Shown: in pieces, positions 1-9,649 of the stretch
How positions within the stretch are numbered: position 1 is the stretch's first letter
Layout of the letters: the number at the start of each line of letters is the position of its first letter
NCBI GenBank assembly: GCA_014529385.2
Contig: CM043965.1
Location: 61,033,433 to 61,097,432, forward strand
Reading direction: 5' to 3'
Source of the DNA: Adiantum capillus-veneris
Lineage: Eukaryota; Streptophyta; Polypodiopsida; Polypodiales; Pteridaceae
DNA length: 64,000 bases
The notes under the pieces: model-generated
Database searches by the model: none
The model's input: only the letters and a program-made list of their open reading frames with translations
Told to the model about the DNA's origin: nothing
Program-made: the position numbers and the translations under genes

Positions 1-100
1 TAAGGGTAAGGGGAAAAGTGGAAGTATCACCATCAATCAACCTCCCACCGATGCCATTTTCCCTAGCACGATCAATGGACATCGAAGCCCAAAAATTGCA

Positions 101-1783
101 ATGGACAAACCTAAAAAAGGTAAGAAGAGAGTACGACCAGTCATCCGCAATTTTTCAGAGTTCTCGGAGGAGTTTCAGAGCGAAAGGAATGAGCATGAAA
201 GTGCCGGTTCAGATTATGAGCAAGGTGATTATGAATGTCATTTGGAGTTACGGAGATCTAGTCCTTCCCAAGCTTCAAGATCCCGGGGTCCTGAGCAAAC
301 CATATCCATTGCTACTAGACAAAGCGAGGGAAGCCACCCAATTTCTATTCGACCACCCGAACCACTTGACTCATTTCTAGTAGGTAAGACATGCCACCAC
401 AAACAAATGCATGTTTTGACAACAACAAAATTGTGGTACCTAACATTTCATTAAATTTTATGTTTGACATAGTTTCGGCTCACTCTGACACACAAATGGT
501 AGAAATTTTAAGTGTTGGGGTTGTCGTAGTACATCTTGTAGTACTTTGCTGATGTATGCCATCTACAAAAGGCTATCATGGATCCAAAGATTTCTTTTGA
601 GTGAGTTTATGACACTTTGGCATCCACTTTGAATTTGGTAAGCACTCTCTCAATCTTCTTTTGCATGGTATTTATGTATTGCAGGAGACTTTGAGCGATC
701 CAATGTTTGATTGGGTCTCTCTCACACTCTGGAAAAATGAAGCCTGATTAACAGCTTGGAAAGGTGTGACTTGTGTAGGCAGACCATCCCACACATTACA
801 AACTTGATTCTGGCATTGGTGGCATACCCCGATGGAATGCATTCTCTGTCGAGCTCATTGCCAGTGTGTTCACCCTAGCTGTAGAGTTTTTACTATCAAG
901 TGGTGCAATAATCATGGCGTGCCGAAAAGATCACTTGGCACTCATCACCAAGGAGGCCCGATTGCACAATTTTTATCGTCTTTGCACTATTTTTCTTCGT
1001 ATGGTATCACACACATATGTTGTGGTAGATGACTTCACAGATCCAGTAAGTTCTCAACCATTTCTCTTCATGATTGGTAGATATTGGTGTGTCTTTTGTT
1101 TGAAACAATACCCATATTGTAGGTCGTGACCTTATTGTTGGTCATGTTCACACGTAAAATTGAAGGCCTTCCAATGATTCCACTATATGATCGTCAAGCA
1201 AGAGATGTGGCAATGGGTTTGAGTTTGATTGTGACATGAATCTAGAGCCACTATGAACTTGCCACGGATGCTAGATAATCGATAAGTCTAGGAGGGCACT
1301 TTTATGCTTGTTTTTTTCCATTGAACTACTTCGCTAATGTGCCATTGAAATGTCTACTAATGTTTGTGCTTTTGTAAACAGGTGGTTGTTAGGTACCTTC
1401 ACAAAGGTTGGGGATGTAGTTGTAGATACTATTGCAGGTTGTGGTGTCTTGGAAATATTGTGCAAGCGTTTACAACGACATTGCATCATGATCGAGACAA
1501 GAAATTATTTTTGGCACGTATTCAACCGTAGCAGCGGCTTCCTACTGGTCTAGGATCGACTCATCATGTGCGCGAGGTATCATGTAGATCACAGTCACAG
1601 CCACCCATGTCTCCTTTGCAATATCGCCAAGAGTCGGTTGTGCCATCTGCTCCTTCTTCAAGTAGACGTTCAATCATAGTTCCTGGTTGGCCAAGATATC
1701 ATCAACCGTTCTATCGGCCACTATTTCCCACACTACCCATGGGACCCCCACTTGCACACGTCCTAGTAGTGCAACCCCCATAG
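101..1783 (+). pseudogene. Degenerate multi-exon DNA N4/N6-methyltransferase-like locus
   Basis: The pieces resemble a beta-class amino-methyltransferase that methylates DNA using S-adenosylmethionine. The order is right for that class: an SDPMFDW stretch at about 691-715 sits where motif IV (DPPY/W) belongs. Next comes a helix-rich segment ending LLSSGAIIMAC (about 880-920), which fits the usual 'LL..GG.l.v' strand. Last, in the exon after 1380, VVVDTIAGCG plus IMIE matches motif I (D.FaGsG) and the acidic SAM-binding residue. A clean intron lies at 1046-1122; other likely sites are a donor at 383 and an acceptor ending at 1380. The first exon is basic and acidic low-complexity, and the tail (1568-1783) is Pro/Ser-rich. 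There are in-frame stops (for example TGA 1237-1239) and at least one frameshift near 740, so it is either broken or has introns I have misplaced. It could be a host gene relic or mobile-element cargo. Confidence 0.42.
1046..1122 (+). other. Probable spliceosomal intron in the methyltransferase-like locus
   Basis: The donor is GTAAGT and the acceptor is a pyrimidine-bearing ...ATATTGTAG. At 77 bp it is short but within the plant range. It falls between codons (phase 0): removing it joins the frame ending DDFTDP to a frame of 38 further sense codons. The agreement of both sites with an open frame is the support. Confidence 0.5.
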
Positions 1784-1799
1784 GATTTGTGGCCACGGA

Positions 1800-2070
1800 G
1801 AACCTTGTATTGATTACTCCATATCAATTTATTTCTATGTAATGGCACACCTGAACTTACTGGTTTGTTATATTATGTTTTAATTTTTGCTCAATTTGAT
1901 ATGTGTTTGCTCTATGTTTTTTTAATTTTTGTGACTATGTTTAATTTTTGAAGGGAAGTCAATCGATGGTGGTTAATTTTTCAATGATTTTTTTATTCGT
2001 AATATTTTAAGTGAAAATATTGCAAAGGACATGCTCTAAATGACCTTTGAAGTAAAGACGCTTGGGTTTT
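1800..2070. other. AT-rich stretch without a recognisable feature
   Basis: Very T-rich sequence with stops in all frames. It lies between the end of the methyltransferase-like frame and the TATA promoter below. I see no repeat, RNA gene or coding frame. Confidence 0.5.
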
Positions 2071-2073
2071 TTT

Positions 2074-2082
2074 TATAAATAG
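2074..2082 (+). promoter_or_regulatory. TATA box
   Basis: TATAAATAG after a T-run is a strong plant TATA box. Transcription would start about 30 bp on, near 2105, ahead of a pyrimidine-rich leader. No other core element is evident. It is supported by sequence match only. Confidence 0.45.
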
Positions 2083-2114
2083 CCCGAAGAACACTAGTTT
2101 CATTCATTTATTCA

Positions 2115-2447
2115 TGCACAAGTCTCTCCATTATCTATTTTCTAAAGTTATTTCTTGAGTTTTCTCTTATTCACACATTTACCTTTCCTAGGGAAAATTG
2201 TGGACAACGTGATCAACATGGTCAACCTCCTCCCCATGTCGACCCCATCAATAATGTGTGCAACAATTATATTTTCAATAGTGTATATGCTAAGAATGCA
2301 GTATACACAGCACAGAGTGCACACAACTACACGGACTCTCTCCGTGCAATCGACGAGGCCACAAGCTCTATATTCAACGCCATGCAAAACCTTGATTTCA
2401 ATGCACATCCAACCAAAGGGGGTATTGATCAAGTTGTTTCAGGCTAG
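2115..2447 (+). other. Open stretch of unknown nature downstream of a TATA box
   Basis: One frame stays open for about 110 codons, ending at 2447. It reads through a Pro-rich patch (QPPPHVDP) into a Ser/Ala/Asn-rich helix-like segment. There is no in-frame ATG; the nearest in-frame start-like codon is GTG 2256. I do not recognise the product. Its position 40-370 bp after the TATA box suggests a transcribed region, possibly the start of an unidentified mobile element. Sequence from 2520 to 2985 holds nothing I can name. Confidence 0.18.
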
Positions 2448-2986
2448 CCAACAATGCAAGTATGATTGTGGGGGAATATGGTTTTTGCACCCCGCAGGAG
2501 TGTGCATCCTTTGAATGACATGTGGAGGCTTGGGTAGAAGTGTGGATGTCATACATTGATATGTAAAGAATAGCCAATGGAGCCAACAACAACAACAAAA
2601 GAAGATCTCACCTTTCCTTGCTAATGTTGGAGAAATAAGGCCTTGACACCATATTGGCATATTGTACTATTTTTTTCTCCACATCTATCTTATTGTAGTT
2701 GTTGTTTTGAGTTGTGCACTTTAAACCCTTTTAATAGCAGTATGTGGTGTTTTTATTGAAGTCTTTAAATGTTGTTCAAAATCAAATTTCATTATTATGG
2801 AGTGTGAACCATTGAAATTGATTTTTTGCATGTGTATGAGTGCTCACAAGTGTGATAAAATAGGGCACTTATCACATTGGTGGTTAATCTTGTTGCCCAA
2901 CATATATCACAACATTTGAGAAGGCAAGTTGCATGTATGAGTGAGAGGATAGTGACAGAGAGATATTTATAAATTATGAATGTTTG

Positions 2987-2989
<3 letters not shown>

Positions 2990-3047
<58 letters not shown>
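2990..3047. repeat. (GA)n microsatellite, about 58 bp
   Basis: Uninterrupted GA dinucleotides directly next to the 3' end of the minus-strand LINE. In LINE sense this is a (TC)n tail, joined through a short TATC step. Confidence 0.95.
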
Positions 3048-3051
<4 letters not shown>

Positions 3052-3073
3052 TAGATTTTATTATCGTCCTCGG

Positions 3074-3089
3074 AGGTCAAATATGACCT
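3074..3089 (-). promoter_or_regulatory. 3'-terminal stem-loop of LINE 1
   Basis: Six-base inverted repeat AGGTCA/TGACCT with a four-base loop. It lies 26 bp from the (TC)n tail and overlaps the ORF2 stop. The same stem with a different loop ends the second LINE (9519-9534). In LINEs of the stringent type the RT recognises such a 3' hairpin; that role here is inferred. Confidence 0.6.
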
Positions 3090-6000
3090 ATGGGACCAAA
3101 GTTACATGTGATGTAGTATGTGTATGGCTGATGAGTGACTCTCGATGCTCCAAAATTGTAGTGATGAGAGTCGCAATGGAGAGCCCACACTTTGGCTGGG
3201 AGAGGAAAGTGTGTAGGTCTAAGTTATGGCTGAAAATGTGAGAGAAGCAAGTTCGGATGTGATCAAAAGCTGAGCACTCTAGTAGTGTGTGGTACTCAGA
3301 CTCTCAAACTTGCAGTGAGCATAATGTGCACAATCTATTTGACTCTTCTCCATTGCCCCAACGCCCTATCTCACATCGAAGGAAATGGGAGCTAAGCCAA
3401 ATTGCTGCGATAGTGCGTATCGCGGACAAGGGAATAGGCTCAAGCATGTAAGTGTGAGTACGGTTTCGTCTCTCAGCGAAGAACATGGTTTTGTAGTTGG
3501 GGGCAATATAGGTGGTGTAATGTATGAAGCGTGACCCACCGGATTTCTCCCAAGCCGTAATACATTGGCGTTGTAGAAAAACTTCATTCACTTGAGAGTC
3601 AATTGAAGCATCATGTAGCAAGTATAATGCATCCCATCTCCCAAACCACTTCTTTATGTCTTGCATCCATCCCGTGCTCAAGATCTTGCTTTTATGCGTC
3701 TTTTGAACTTTTTTGCTTGCTTCCCATGCAATTGTAGGAAGTCGATGTGAGGGGTTTTGATGCATCTTTATCATGTACTCCACAACCCTTTCCATGCCCA
3801 TAACCTCAATTGGAAGAGATCCCGACTCAAGAAGTAGGAGCATATATAGTGTTTGTGTCTTAACTTGGAGAAAGTTTGTAAGAAAACGCTTTTGGACATT
3901 CTCAAACTCTTTCCAAGTAGACTTTGAGATGCTCCCGCCCCACACTTCAACTCCATAAAGAAGAACCGGTGTCACCAATGCATCAAAAAGATACTTCTTG
4001 AGAACCCAACACTTGATGTTTCCCGCATTACACATGTTCTCAAATGCATAATATGCTTTCTTTCCCGCTTCCAAACGATGCATAGCACATTCATGCCACT
4101 TGTGATTGGATGGAACCTCAAGGCCAAGGTACTTAAAGCTCTCAACAACTTCAAGTGTCTCGTTGTTGTACACAATGCATGGCTTCTCCTTATGGTTGGT
4201 TTTCATAAGCATAACCTTTGTTTTGGATTCATTTACAATCAGCCCACTATGCAAGCAAAAGTTCTCAAGGACAACCATAAGCTTTTGTGCATCTTCTAAA
4301 GTGTGTGCTAGAAGCACTACATCATCCGCATACAACAAAAGCATGATTACCGCATTGCAAATAGTGACCTCTTCAATGCCTTCTTCTTGCATAAAGTCAA
4401 GTACCATTTGTTCCAATTGATCGATGCATAGACCAAAGAGAGTTGGTGACAATGGACATCCTTGTTTAACCCCAATAGTGCTTACAAAGTTTTTTGAAAT
4501 TTCTCTTCCCATGCGCAATTGACAAATCACCTTCTCATAGATTCGAGAAACTGCAAGCATAAACTCACTTGGCACTTGGAGTTCTTCCATCCTTCTCCAC
4601 AAATTGTTACGTGGAATCATATCAAAGGCTTTCTTAAAGTCCACAAAACAACAATACAATCGCTTGCCTTTCAACCGACTTTCCTCCATGAGAACACGAA
4701 GAGTGACAAGATGATCAATGGTGCTATGGCATCGACGAAAACCCGCTTGTCCCTTTGCACGCTTGTCATTCTCTTCAGCCCAATCACTCAATTTTATCTC
4801 CATTATGCACCCAAAAAACTTTGCCATAAAAGACCCAATCATTATAGTCCGGTAGTTGCTTACATTCTTTACATCCCCTCGTTTATGCAAAGGCTTAACC
4901 CAATTAGTACTCCAATCATAAGGCATACCATGTTGAAGTGCAAGGTTGAACATATCACACATCCACTCATGGGTAAAATCTCTCGTCCATTTGATCATCT
5001 CCGGCTTGATACCTTGAAGATCTCCCGCTTTGCGAGTGGCCAACTTTTCAAGCCCACCGCATACATCCTCAATAGTAAAAAAAGACGGCATACATGGGAG
5101 TGAACCATAAAATGACATTTTTTCAGTATTTGCTTGCTCATATAATTGCCTACAATGTGTGTACATATCCACTAGACTCAAGTTACCAAAATTCTCAACC
5201 CGCTTGCCTCTCAAGTTTCTCCAAAATCTTCCACATGCATGTGCCTTTTCTTGGACTTGAAATTCTTGTTGCTTTACTTTCCATCTTCTTCTCTTCTTTT
5301 GAATCAATGCCTTGTATGTATGCAAATGACTTTAATAGTTGTCTTTGTCCATAGTTGCATCAAGCTTTATCAAGGACTTTCGAGCATCTTGACATTCTTT
5401 ATCAAACCACGTCTTGCGTGATCTATCTTTGTTGATACCATGGAGATGCTTTATGGCAAAGAATTCTTCCGCACAAGAACAAATAGCTTTCTTGAAAGCT
5501 TCCCATTTAGTTTCCAATGGTGCATCACATTGAAGCTTTGTCATCCATAATTTTTGCTCAACCATTTCAATGTACATTGGTGCCCGTTTGAAATCCATAC
5601 ATAGTGATAACTTCTCTTTTCTTTGGCTGAGATTATCATGCTTAGTTGCTTCTCCATATGAAAGGTCAATACATAAGGTGCGATGGTCGGATTCCGGGGT
5701 CCATTGACCAAACATAAAACTCTTTATGCGATACATGATGGCTTCAGAGAGTAGCATATAGTCAATCACACTATCCCCATTATGTCTCCTACATGTAAAT
5801 CCATTGGTTCCACTCCACAAAGATACACCATTGGCAATGAGCATACCCGTGCTATTACACATGTGTAAAAGTAACTTTCCATAGTGATCCGGCTCTTTCT
5901 CATCCATTGAAGTACGATCATACAAGTGAACTTCCTCCAACTCCCTTGAAATGTATGGCATATCAAATTGTTGAGTATCATGTTGCAATGTTTTTGTGCG

Positions 6001-6479
6001 AGCATTCATATCCCCAAATACAATAACATCACCTTCACCTTTGAAATAAGCAATGTCCTCTTCCAAATCAGAAAATGGTTGATCTCTATCCATGCAAGCA
6101 TAAAAGGGAGAATCATGATGAGGATGTAGCAACCGGCTACAAAAATGGGTGCTCTTTTTGGTGTCATAATTTTCAGCCATACATAATGTTTGTACTTGTC
6201 ATCTTTCACAATTGATACAAAATCTTCCAATCCTTTCTTAACCATACAGGCCAACCCTCCTTGTCCTCTTCGTTGCTTGATATTCTTTGACCACATCAAT
6301 GAATGTACATTGTAATCCTCCAAGCCGTTAATCCTTTGTGTATCATGCTCCCAAGTTTCAACAAGAAGTATAACATCGGCTTTGCTTGTTCGTTCATCAA
6401 TGCCAACCCCCGCATTCCATGGGTATCCATTACAATTCCAAAAGCATATTTTCAATTGTAACTCGGTCTCATAGGTCAC
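3088..6479 (-). pseudogene. LINE 1 ORF2: endonuclease-reverse transcriptase, broken
   Basis: The protein would nick target DNA and copy the element RNA onto it. Endonuclease motifs are present: LLVETWEHD (catalytic Glu), VIVFGDMNAR (Asp/Asn) and TPESDHRTL (Ser-Asp-His). RT motifs follow: FVDFKKAFD, GVKQGCPLSP and YADDVVLL with both catalytic Asp. A C-terminal finger reads RLCTLC ... EYHTLLEC (C-x2-C ... H-x4-C). Breaks: a one-base loss near 6117-6125, a TAA at 5332-5334 between endonuclease and RT, and a TGA at 3304-3306 inside the finger. After that TGA the frame stays open for 71 codons to TAG 3088-3090, next to the 3' stem-loop. The start shown is an in-frame GTG directly after the ORF1 stop; there is no early ATG in frame. 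Confidence 0.9.
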
Positions 6480-6485
6480 GCATCC

Positions 6486-7436
6486 CTATTTGCTTGAGAG
6501 ACTTTCCTCCTCCTTGGGCACATTTTTTTCATGAGAGATCTCCTTGTTTTTATTATTCTTTTCCTCATATGCCTTGCGACGCATAATTTGTTGCTTAATA
6601 GTGCGATCTTCACATACAAAACATTTTGTATCCCTCAAATAGATCCAACTATTATCAAGGATAATCTTTCGCTTGGTCTCATCCGGCATGGTGCATACAA
6701 TTGGCCGTTCTCCCGAGCGAGGAGCTCCTTGCTTCCCCACTCTATGTGCTCCATAGACCATAACTCCGGACATGCCAAAGTGGGTTTTGAAGAAATCTTC
6801 AATAACAATGGCAAGAGAAGGAGGCGTCTCTAACTTCTCTTTGGGAATTCCACGAATAACAATGTTCTTGGAACGTCGCTCCCGTTCCTTCAACTCCTCC
6901 ACATCCACATTTTCAACATTCTTTGTTTGAACCATAGCTTGCATGAGTGAGGAATTAGAAACCACATTTCTACCACATACATCAGCCCAAGACTTGTTTG
7001 TGCATACATTTTTCATGTCGTATACATCCCGGCTCATAGTGTCAAATTTCTCCTCTTTCAATACATGGTCATGCTCTACTTTGCTCATCCGCTCCTTCAA
7101 AGCATTCAAGTCCACAAGAGAGCGTTTACATTCCTTGACTTCCTCTTCCAGTTGCATCAAACGTGTTGTTTGCATCTCAAGTGTCCTCTTGAGATTCTCA
7201 TTCTCAACCACAAGTACCCTTAGTGTGCCATTCTCCATTGCAAGTGCTCGTAAGTCTTCACCTTGTTTGTTTACAGTCTCTTGCAATGGTACCAAGTACG
7301 CCATGATCATGGTTTTCGATGTCGTTGGTTGGGTGGTTGTGTTGCTACCTCCACACTTAGAAGATTATGGATCATTTTCCACAATGGTTGTGGACCTTGT
7401 TGAAGAAGAAGAACCCTTGCGAGTGCCGGAAGACAT
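6486..7436 (-). pseudogene. LINE 1 ORF1: coiled-coil/RRM RNA-binding protein, one stop
   Basis: The likely role is the nucleic-acid chaperone that coats LINE RNA. The frame starts at ATG 7434-7436 (MSSGTRKGSSSS), as in the two sister copies, and has 316 codons. Codon 24 is TAA (7365-7367), where both sister copies have AAA, so this is one nonsense change. Residues about 50-110 are a heptad-like Leu/Glu coiled coil. About 175-205 read SKNIVIRGIPKEKLETPP, like the RRM start of L1-type ORF1p. A basic C-terminal part ends at TAG 6486-6488. A shorter product could start at the Met of MIMAYLV (7310). ORF2 follows in the same frame, separated only by this TAG and two codons. Confidence 0.8.
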
Positions 7437-7657
7437 TGTATGTAAAATAGGAGATGAGAATCAATTTTGTTGAACCTGTTCACTTCAGAAATGCTGCTAC
7501 AGAAATGCCTTCCATAACTCTAAATTTTTTTGTATTTACATCAATGCGTAGAGGACTTCGTGCTTTTCGATTGAGGCTATAGATCACCCAAATCGGAGTT
7601 CGGATGAAGAAGTTATGATCAAAATAGTGGACTGTTGTCTACTAGGTCAAAAAACGA

Positions 7658-8314
7658 CTACGTTTTGAAGAAATCTTCAATAACAATGGCAAGAGAAGGA
7701 GGTGTCTCTAACTTCTCTTTGGGAATTCCACGAATAACAATGTTCTTGGAATGTCGCTCCCGTTCCTTCAACTCCTCCACACCCACATTCTCATTATTCT
7801 TTGTTTGAACCATAGCTTGCATGAGTGAGGAATTAGAAACCACATTTCTACCACATACATCAGCCCAAGACTTGTTTGTGCATACATTTTTCATGTCGCA
7901 TACATCCCGGCTCATAGTGTCAAATTTCTCCTCTTTCAATACATGGTCATGCTCTACTTTGCTCATCCGCTCCTTCAAAGCATTCAAGTCCACAAGAGAG
8001 CGTTTACATTCCTTGACTTCCTCTTCAAGTTGCATCAAACGTGTTGTTTGCATCTCAAGTGTCCTCTTGAGATTCTCATTCTCAACCACAAGTACCCTTA
8101 GTGTGCCATTCTCCATTGCAAGTTCTCGTAAGTCTTCGCCTTGTTTGTTTACGGTCTCTTGCAATAATACCAAGTACGCCATGATCATGGTTTTCGATGT
8201 CGTTGGTTGGGTGGTTGTGTTGCTACCTCCACACTTAGGAGATTTTGGATCATTTTCCACAATGGTTGTGGACCTTGTTGAAGAAGAAGAACCCTTGCGA
8301 GTGCCGGAAGACAT
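7658..8314 (-). CDS. Truncated LINE ORF1, tandem copy 2 (218 aa)
   Basis: Open from ATG to a TAG created at the duplication joint right after FFKT. It contains the Ser-rich N-terminus, the coiled coil and the first strand of the RRM, and lacks the rest of the RRM and the C-terminal domain. Such a fragment could oligomerise through the coiled coil but should not bind RNA normally. It is open probably because it is recent, not because it is functional. Confidence 0.55.
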   Translation of the reverse strand: MSSGTRKGSSSSTRSTTIVENDPKSPKCGGSNTTTQPTTSKTMIMAYLVLLQETVNKQGEDLRELAMENGTLRVLVVENENLKRTLEMQTTRLMQLEEEVKECKRSLVDLNALKERMSKVEHDHVLKEEKFDTMSRDVCDMKNVCTNKSWADVCGRNVVSNSSLMQAMVQTKNNENVGVEELKERERHSKNIVIRGIPKEKLETPPSLAIVIEDFFKT

Positions 8315-8535
8315 TGTATGTAAAATAGGAGATGAGAATCAATTTTGTTGAACCTGTTCACTTCAGAAATGCTGCTACAGAAATGCCTTCCATAACTCTA
8401 AATTTTTTTGTATTTACATCAATGCGTAGAGGACTTCGTGCTTTTCGATTGAGGCTATAGATCACCCAAATCGGAGTTCGGATGAAGAAGTTATGATCAA
8501 AATAGTGGACTGTTGTCTACTAGGTCAAAAAACGA

Positions 8536-9195
8536 CTACGTTTTGAAGAAATCTTCAATAACAATGGCAAGAGAAGGAGGTGTCTCTAACTTCTCTTTGG
8601 GAATTCCACGAATAACAATGTTCTTGGAATGTCGCTCCCGTTCCTTCAACTCCTCCACACCCACATTTTCAACATTCTTTGTTTCAACCATAGCTTGTAT
8701 GAGTGAGCAATTAGAAACCACATTGCTACCACATACATTAGCCCAAGACTTGTTTGTGCATACATTTTTCATGTCGCATACATCCCGGCTCATAGTGTCA
8801 AATTTCTCCTCTTTCAATACATGGTCATGCTCTACTTTGCTCATCCGCTCCTTCAATGCATTCAAGTCCACAAGAGAGCGTTTACATTCCTTGACTTCCT
8901 CTTCCAGTTGCATCAAACGTGTTGTTTGCATCTCAAGTGTCCTCTTGAGATTCTCATTCTCAACCACAAGTACCCTTAGTGTGCCATTCTCCATTGCAAG
9001 TGCTCGTAAGTCTTCGCCTTGTTTGTTTACGGTCTCTTGCAATGGTACCAAGTACGCCATGATCATGGTTTTCGATGTTGTTGGTTGGGTGGTTGTGTTG
9101 CTACCTCCACACTTGGGAGATTTTGGATCATTTTCCACAATGGTTGTGGACCTTGTTGAAGAAGAAGAAGAACCCTTGCGAGTGCCGGAAGACAT
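8536..9195 (-). CDS. Truncated LINE ORF1, tandem copy 3 (219 aa)
   Basis: Same architecture as the neighbouring copy, one residue longer because of an extra Ser codon in the N-terminal Ser run. It differs at several sites (for example WANVCGSN in place of WADVCGRN). It ends at the same joint-derived TAG. It is the first copy met by transcription from the 5' side. Its upstream leader runs only about 110 bp before the GA tract. Confidence 0.5.
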   Translation of the reverse strand: MSSGTRKGSSSSSTRSTTIVENDPKSPKCGGSNTTTQPTTSKTMIMAYLVPLQETVNKQGEDLRALAMENGTLRVLVVENENLKRTLEMQTTRLMQLEEEVKECKRSLVDLNALKERMSKVEHDHVLKEEKFDTMSRDVCDMKNVCTNKSWANVCGSNVVSNCSLIQAMVETKNVENVGVEELKERERHSKNIVIRGIPKEKLETPPSLAIVIEDFFKT

Positions 9196-9306
9196 TGTAT
9201 GTAAAATAGGAGATGAGAATCAATTTTGTTGAACCTGTTTACTTCAGAAATGCTGCTACAGAAACGCCTTCCATAACTCTGAAAATTTATGTCTTTACAT
9301 CAATGC

Positions 9307-9308
<2 letters not shown>

Positions 9309-9361
<53 letters not shown>
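9309..9361. repeat. (GA)n microsatellite at the 5' border of LINE 1
   Basis: About 53 bp of pure GA directly after the ATGCGTAG of the third tandem copy. The following 9362-9479 has a short GAT/GAA-rich stretch and no other feature. Confidence 0.95.
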
Positions 9362-9363
<2 letters not shown>

Positions 9364-9479
9364 GATTACGATGGAGATGATGATGATGAAGAAGAAGCTT
9401 GGGTGATATAGTGATAGAACAATTTACCACTTTTTGAAAACACACATACAACCATTGTCAAAGCACACACATACCTGGG

Positions 9480-9496
9480 GGAGAGAGAGAGAGAGA
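9480..9496. repeat. Short (GA)n, the (TC)n tail of LINE 2
   Basis: GA dinucleotides followed by ATAGATTGG and the terminal stem-loop. In LINE sense this is a (TC)n tail, as on LINE 1. Confidence 0.9.
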
Positions 9497-9518
9497 TAGA
9501 TTGGATTATCGTCCACGG

Positions 9519-9534
9519 AGGTCATATATGACCT
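9519..9534 (-). promoter_or_regulatory. 3'-terminal stem-loop of LINE 2
   Basis: AGGTCA-TATA-TGACCT, the same 6-bp stem as LINE 1 with a changed loop. Stem kept and loop altered is what a recognised RNA hairpin would show. Confidence 0.6.
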
Positions 9535-9649
9535 ATGGGACCAAAAAAAAAACACAACATTACAAGGATTCGTCCTCAGTGTGGGCTGATACATATCAGT
9601 TAAGGACTGAGGGTCCATCAAGAGGGTAGAGTAGGAAAGAGAAAAAACC

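Larger units (their letters stand above)
6784..9310 (-). repeat. Three tandem copies of the LINE 5' region and ORF1 N-terminus
   Basis: Head-to-tail units 6784-7661 (878 bp), 7662-8539 (878 bp) and 8540-about 9310, the last cut off at a GA tract. Each holds leader sequence plus ORF1 up to the residues FFKT. The joint is the same both times, fusing GTTTTGAAG to leader sequence. Units 1 and 2 are the most alike; unit 3 differs by several substitutions and one extra Ser codon. Confidence 0.92.
3045..9361 (-). mobile_element. LINE 1: non-LTR retrotransposon with triplicated 5' part
   Basis: Order in sense direction: 5' region plus ORF1 start (three tandem copies), complete ORF1, endonuclease, reverse transcriptase, C-terminal CCHC motif, a 3' stem-loop and a (TC)n tail. 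(GA)n tracts bound it on both sides (2990-3047 and about 9309-9361). ORF1 has one stop, and ORF2 has a frameshift and two nonsense codons, so this copy is dead. The RRM-type ORF1 with an AP-like endonuclease points to the L1/Tx1 side of the LINE tree; a precise clade needs a tree. I find no target-site duplication, because both borders lie in GA repeats. Confidence 0.88.

Noticed and set aside
4519-5103. 194-aa plus-strand frame opposite the LINE RT
   Set aside because: Antisense of a clear RT domain with catalytic boxes on the minus strand.
3304-5325. LINE RT as a separate 673-aa gene
   Set aside because: Its apparent start is a TTG in frame with the endonuclease; only a TAA separates them and the frame also continues past the apparent end, so it is the middle of one broken ORF2.
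6943-7473. 176-aa plus-strand frame opposite LINE ORF1 (also 7821-8351 and 8513-9232)
   Set aside because: Antisense shadow of ORF1; the minus strand has the coiled coil and RRM motifs, and the plus frame only follows its tandem copies.
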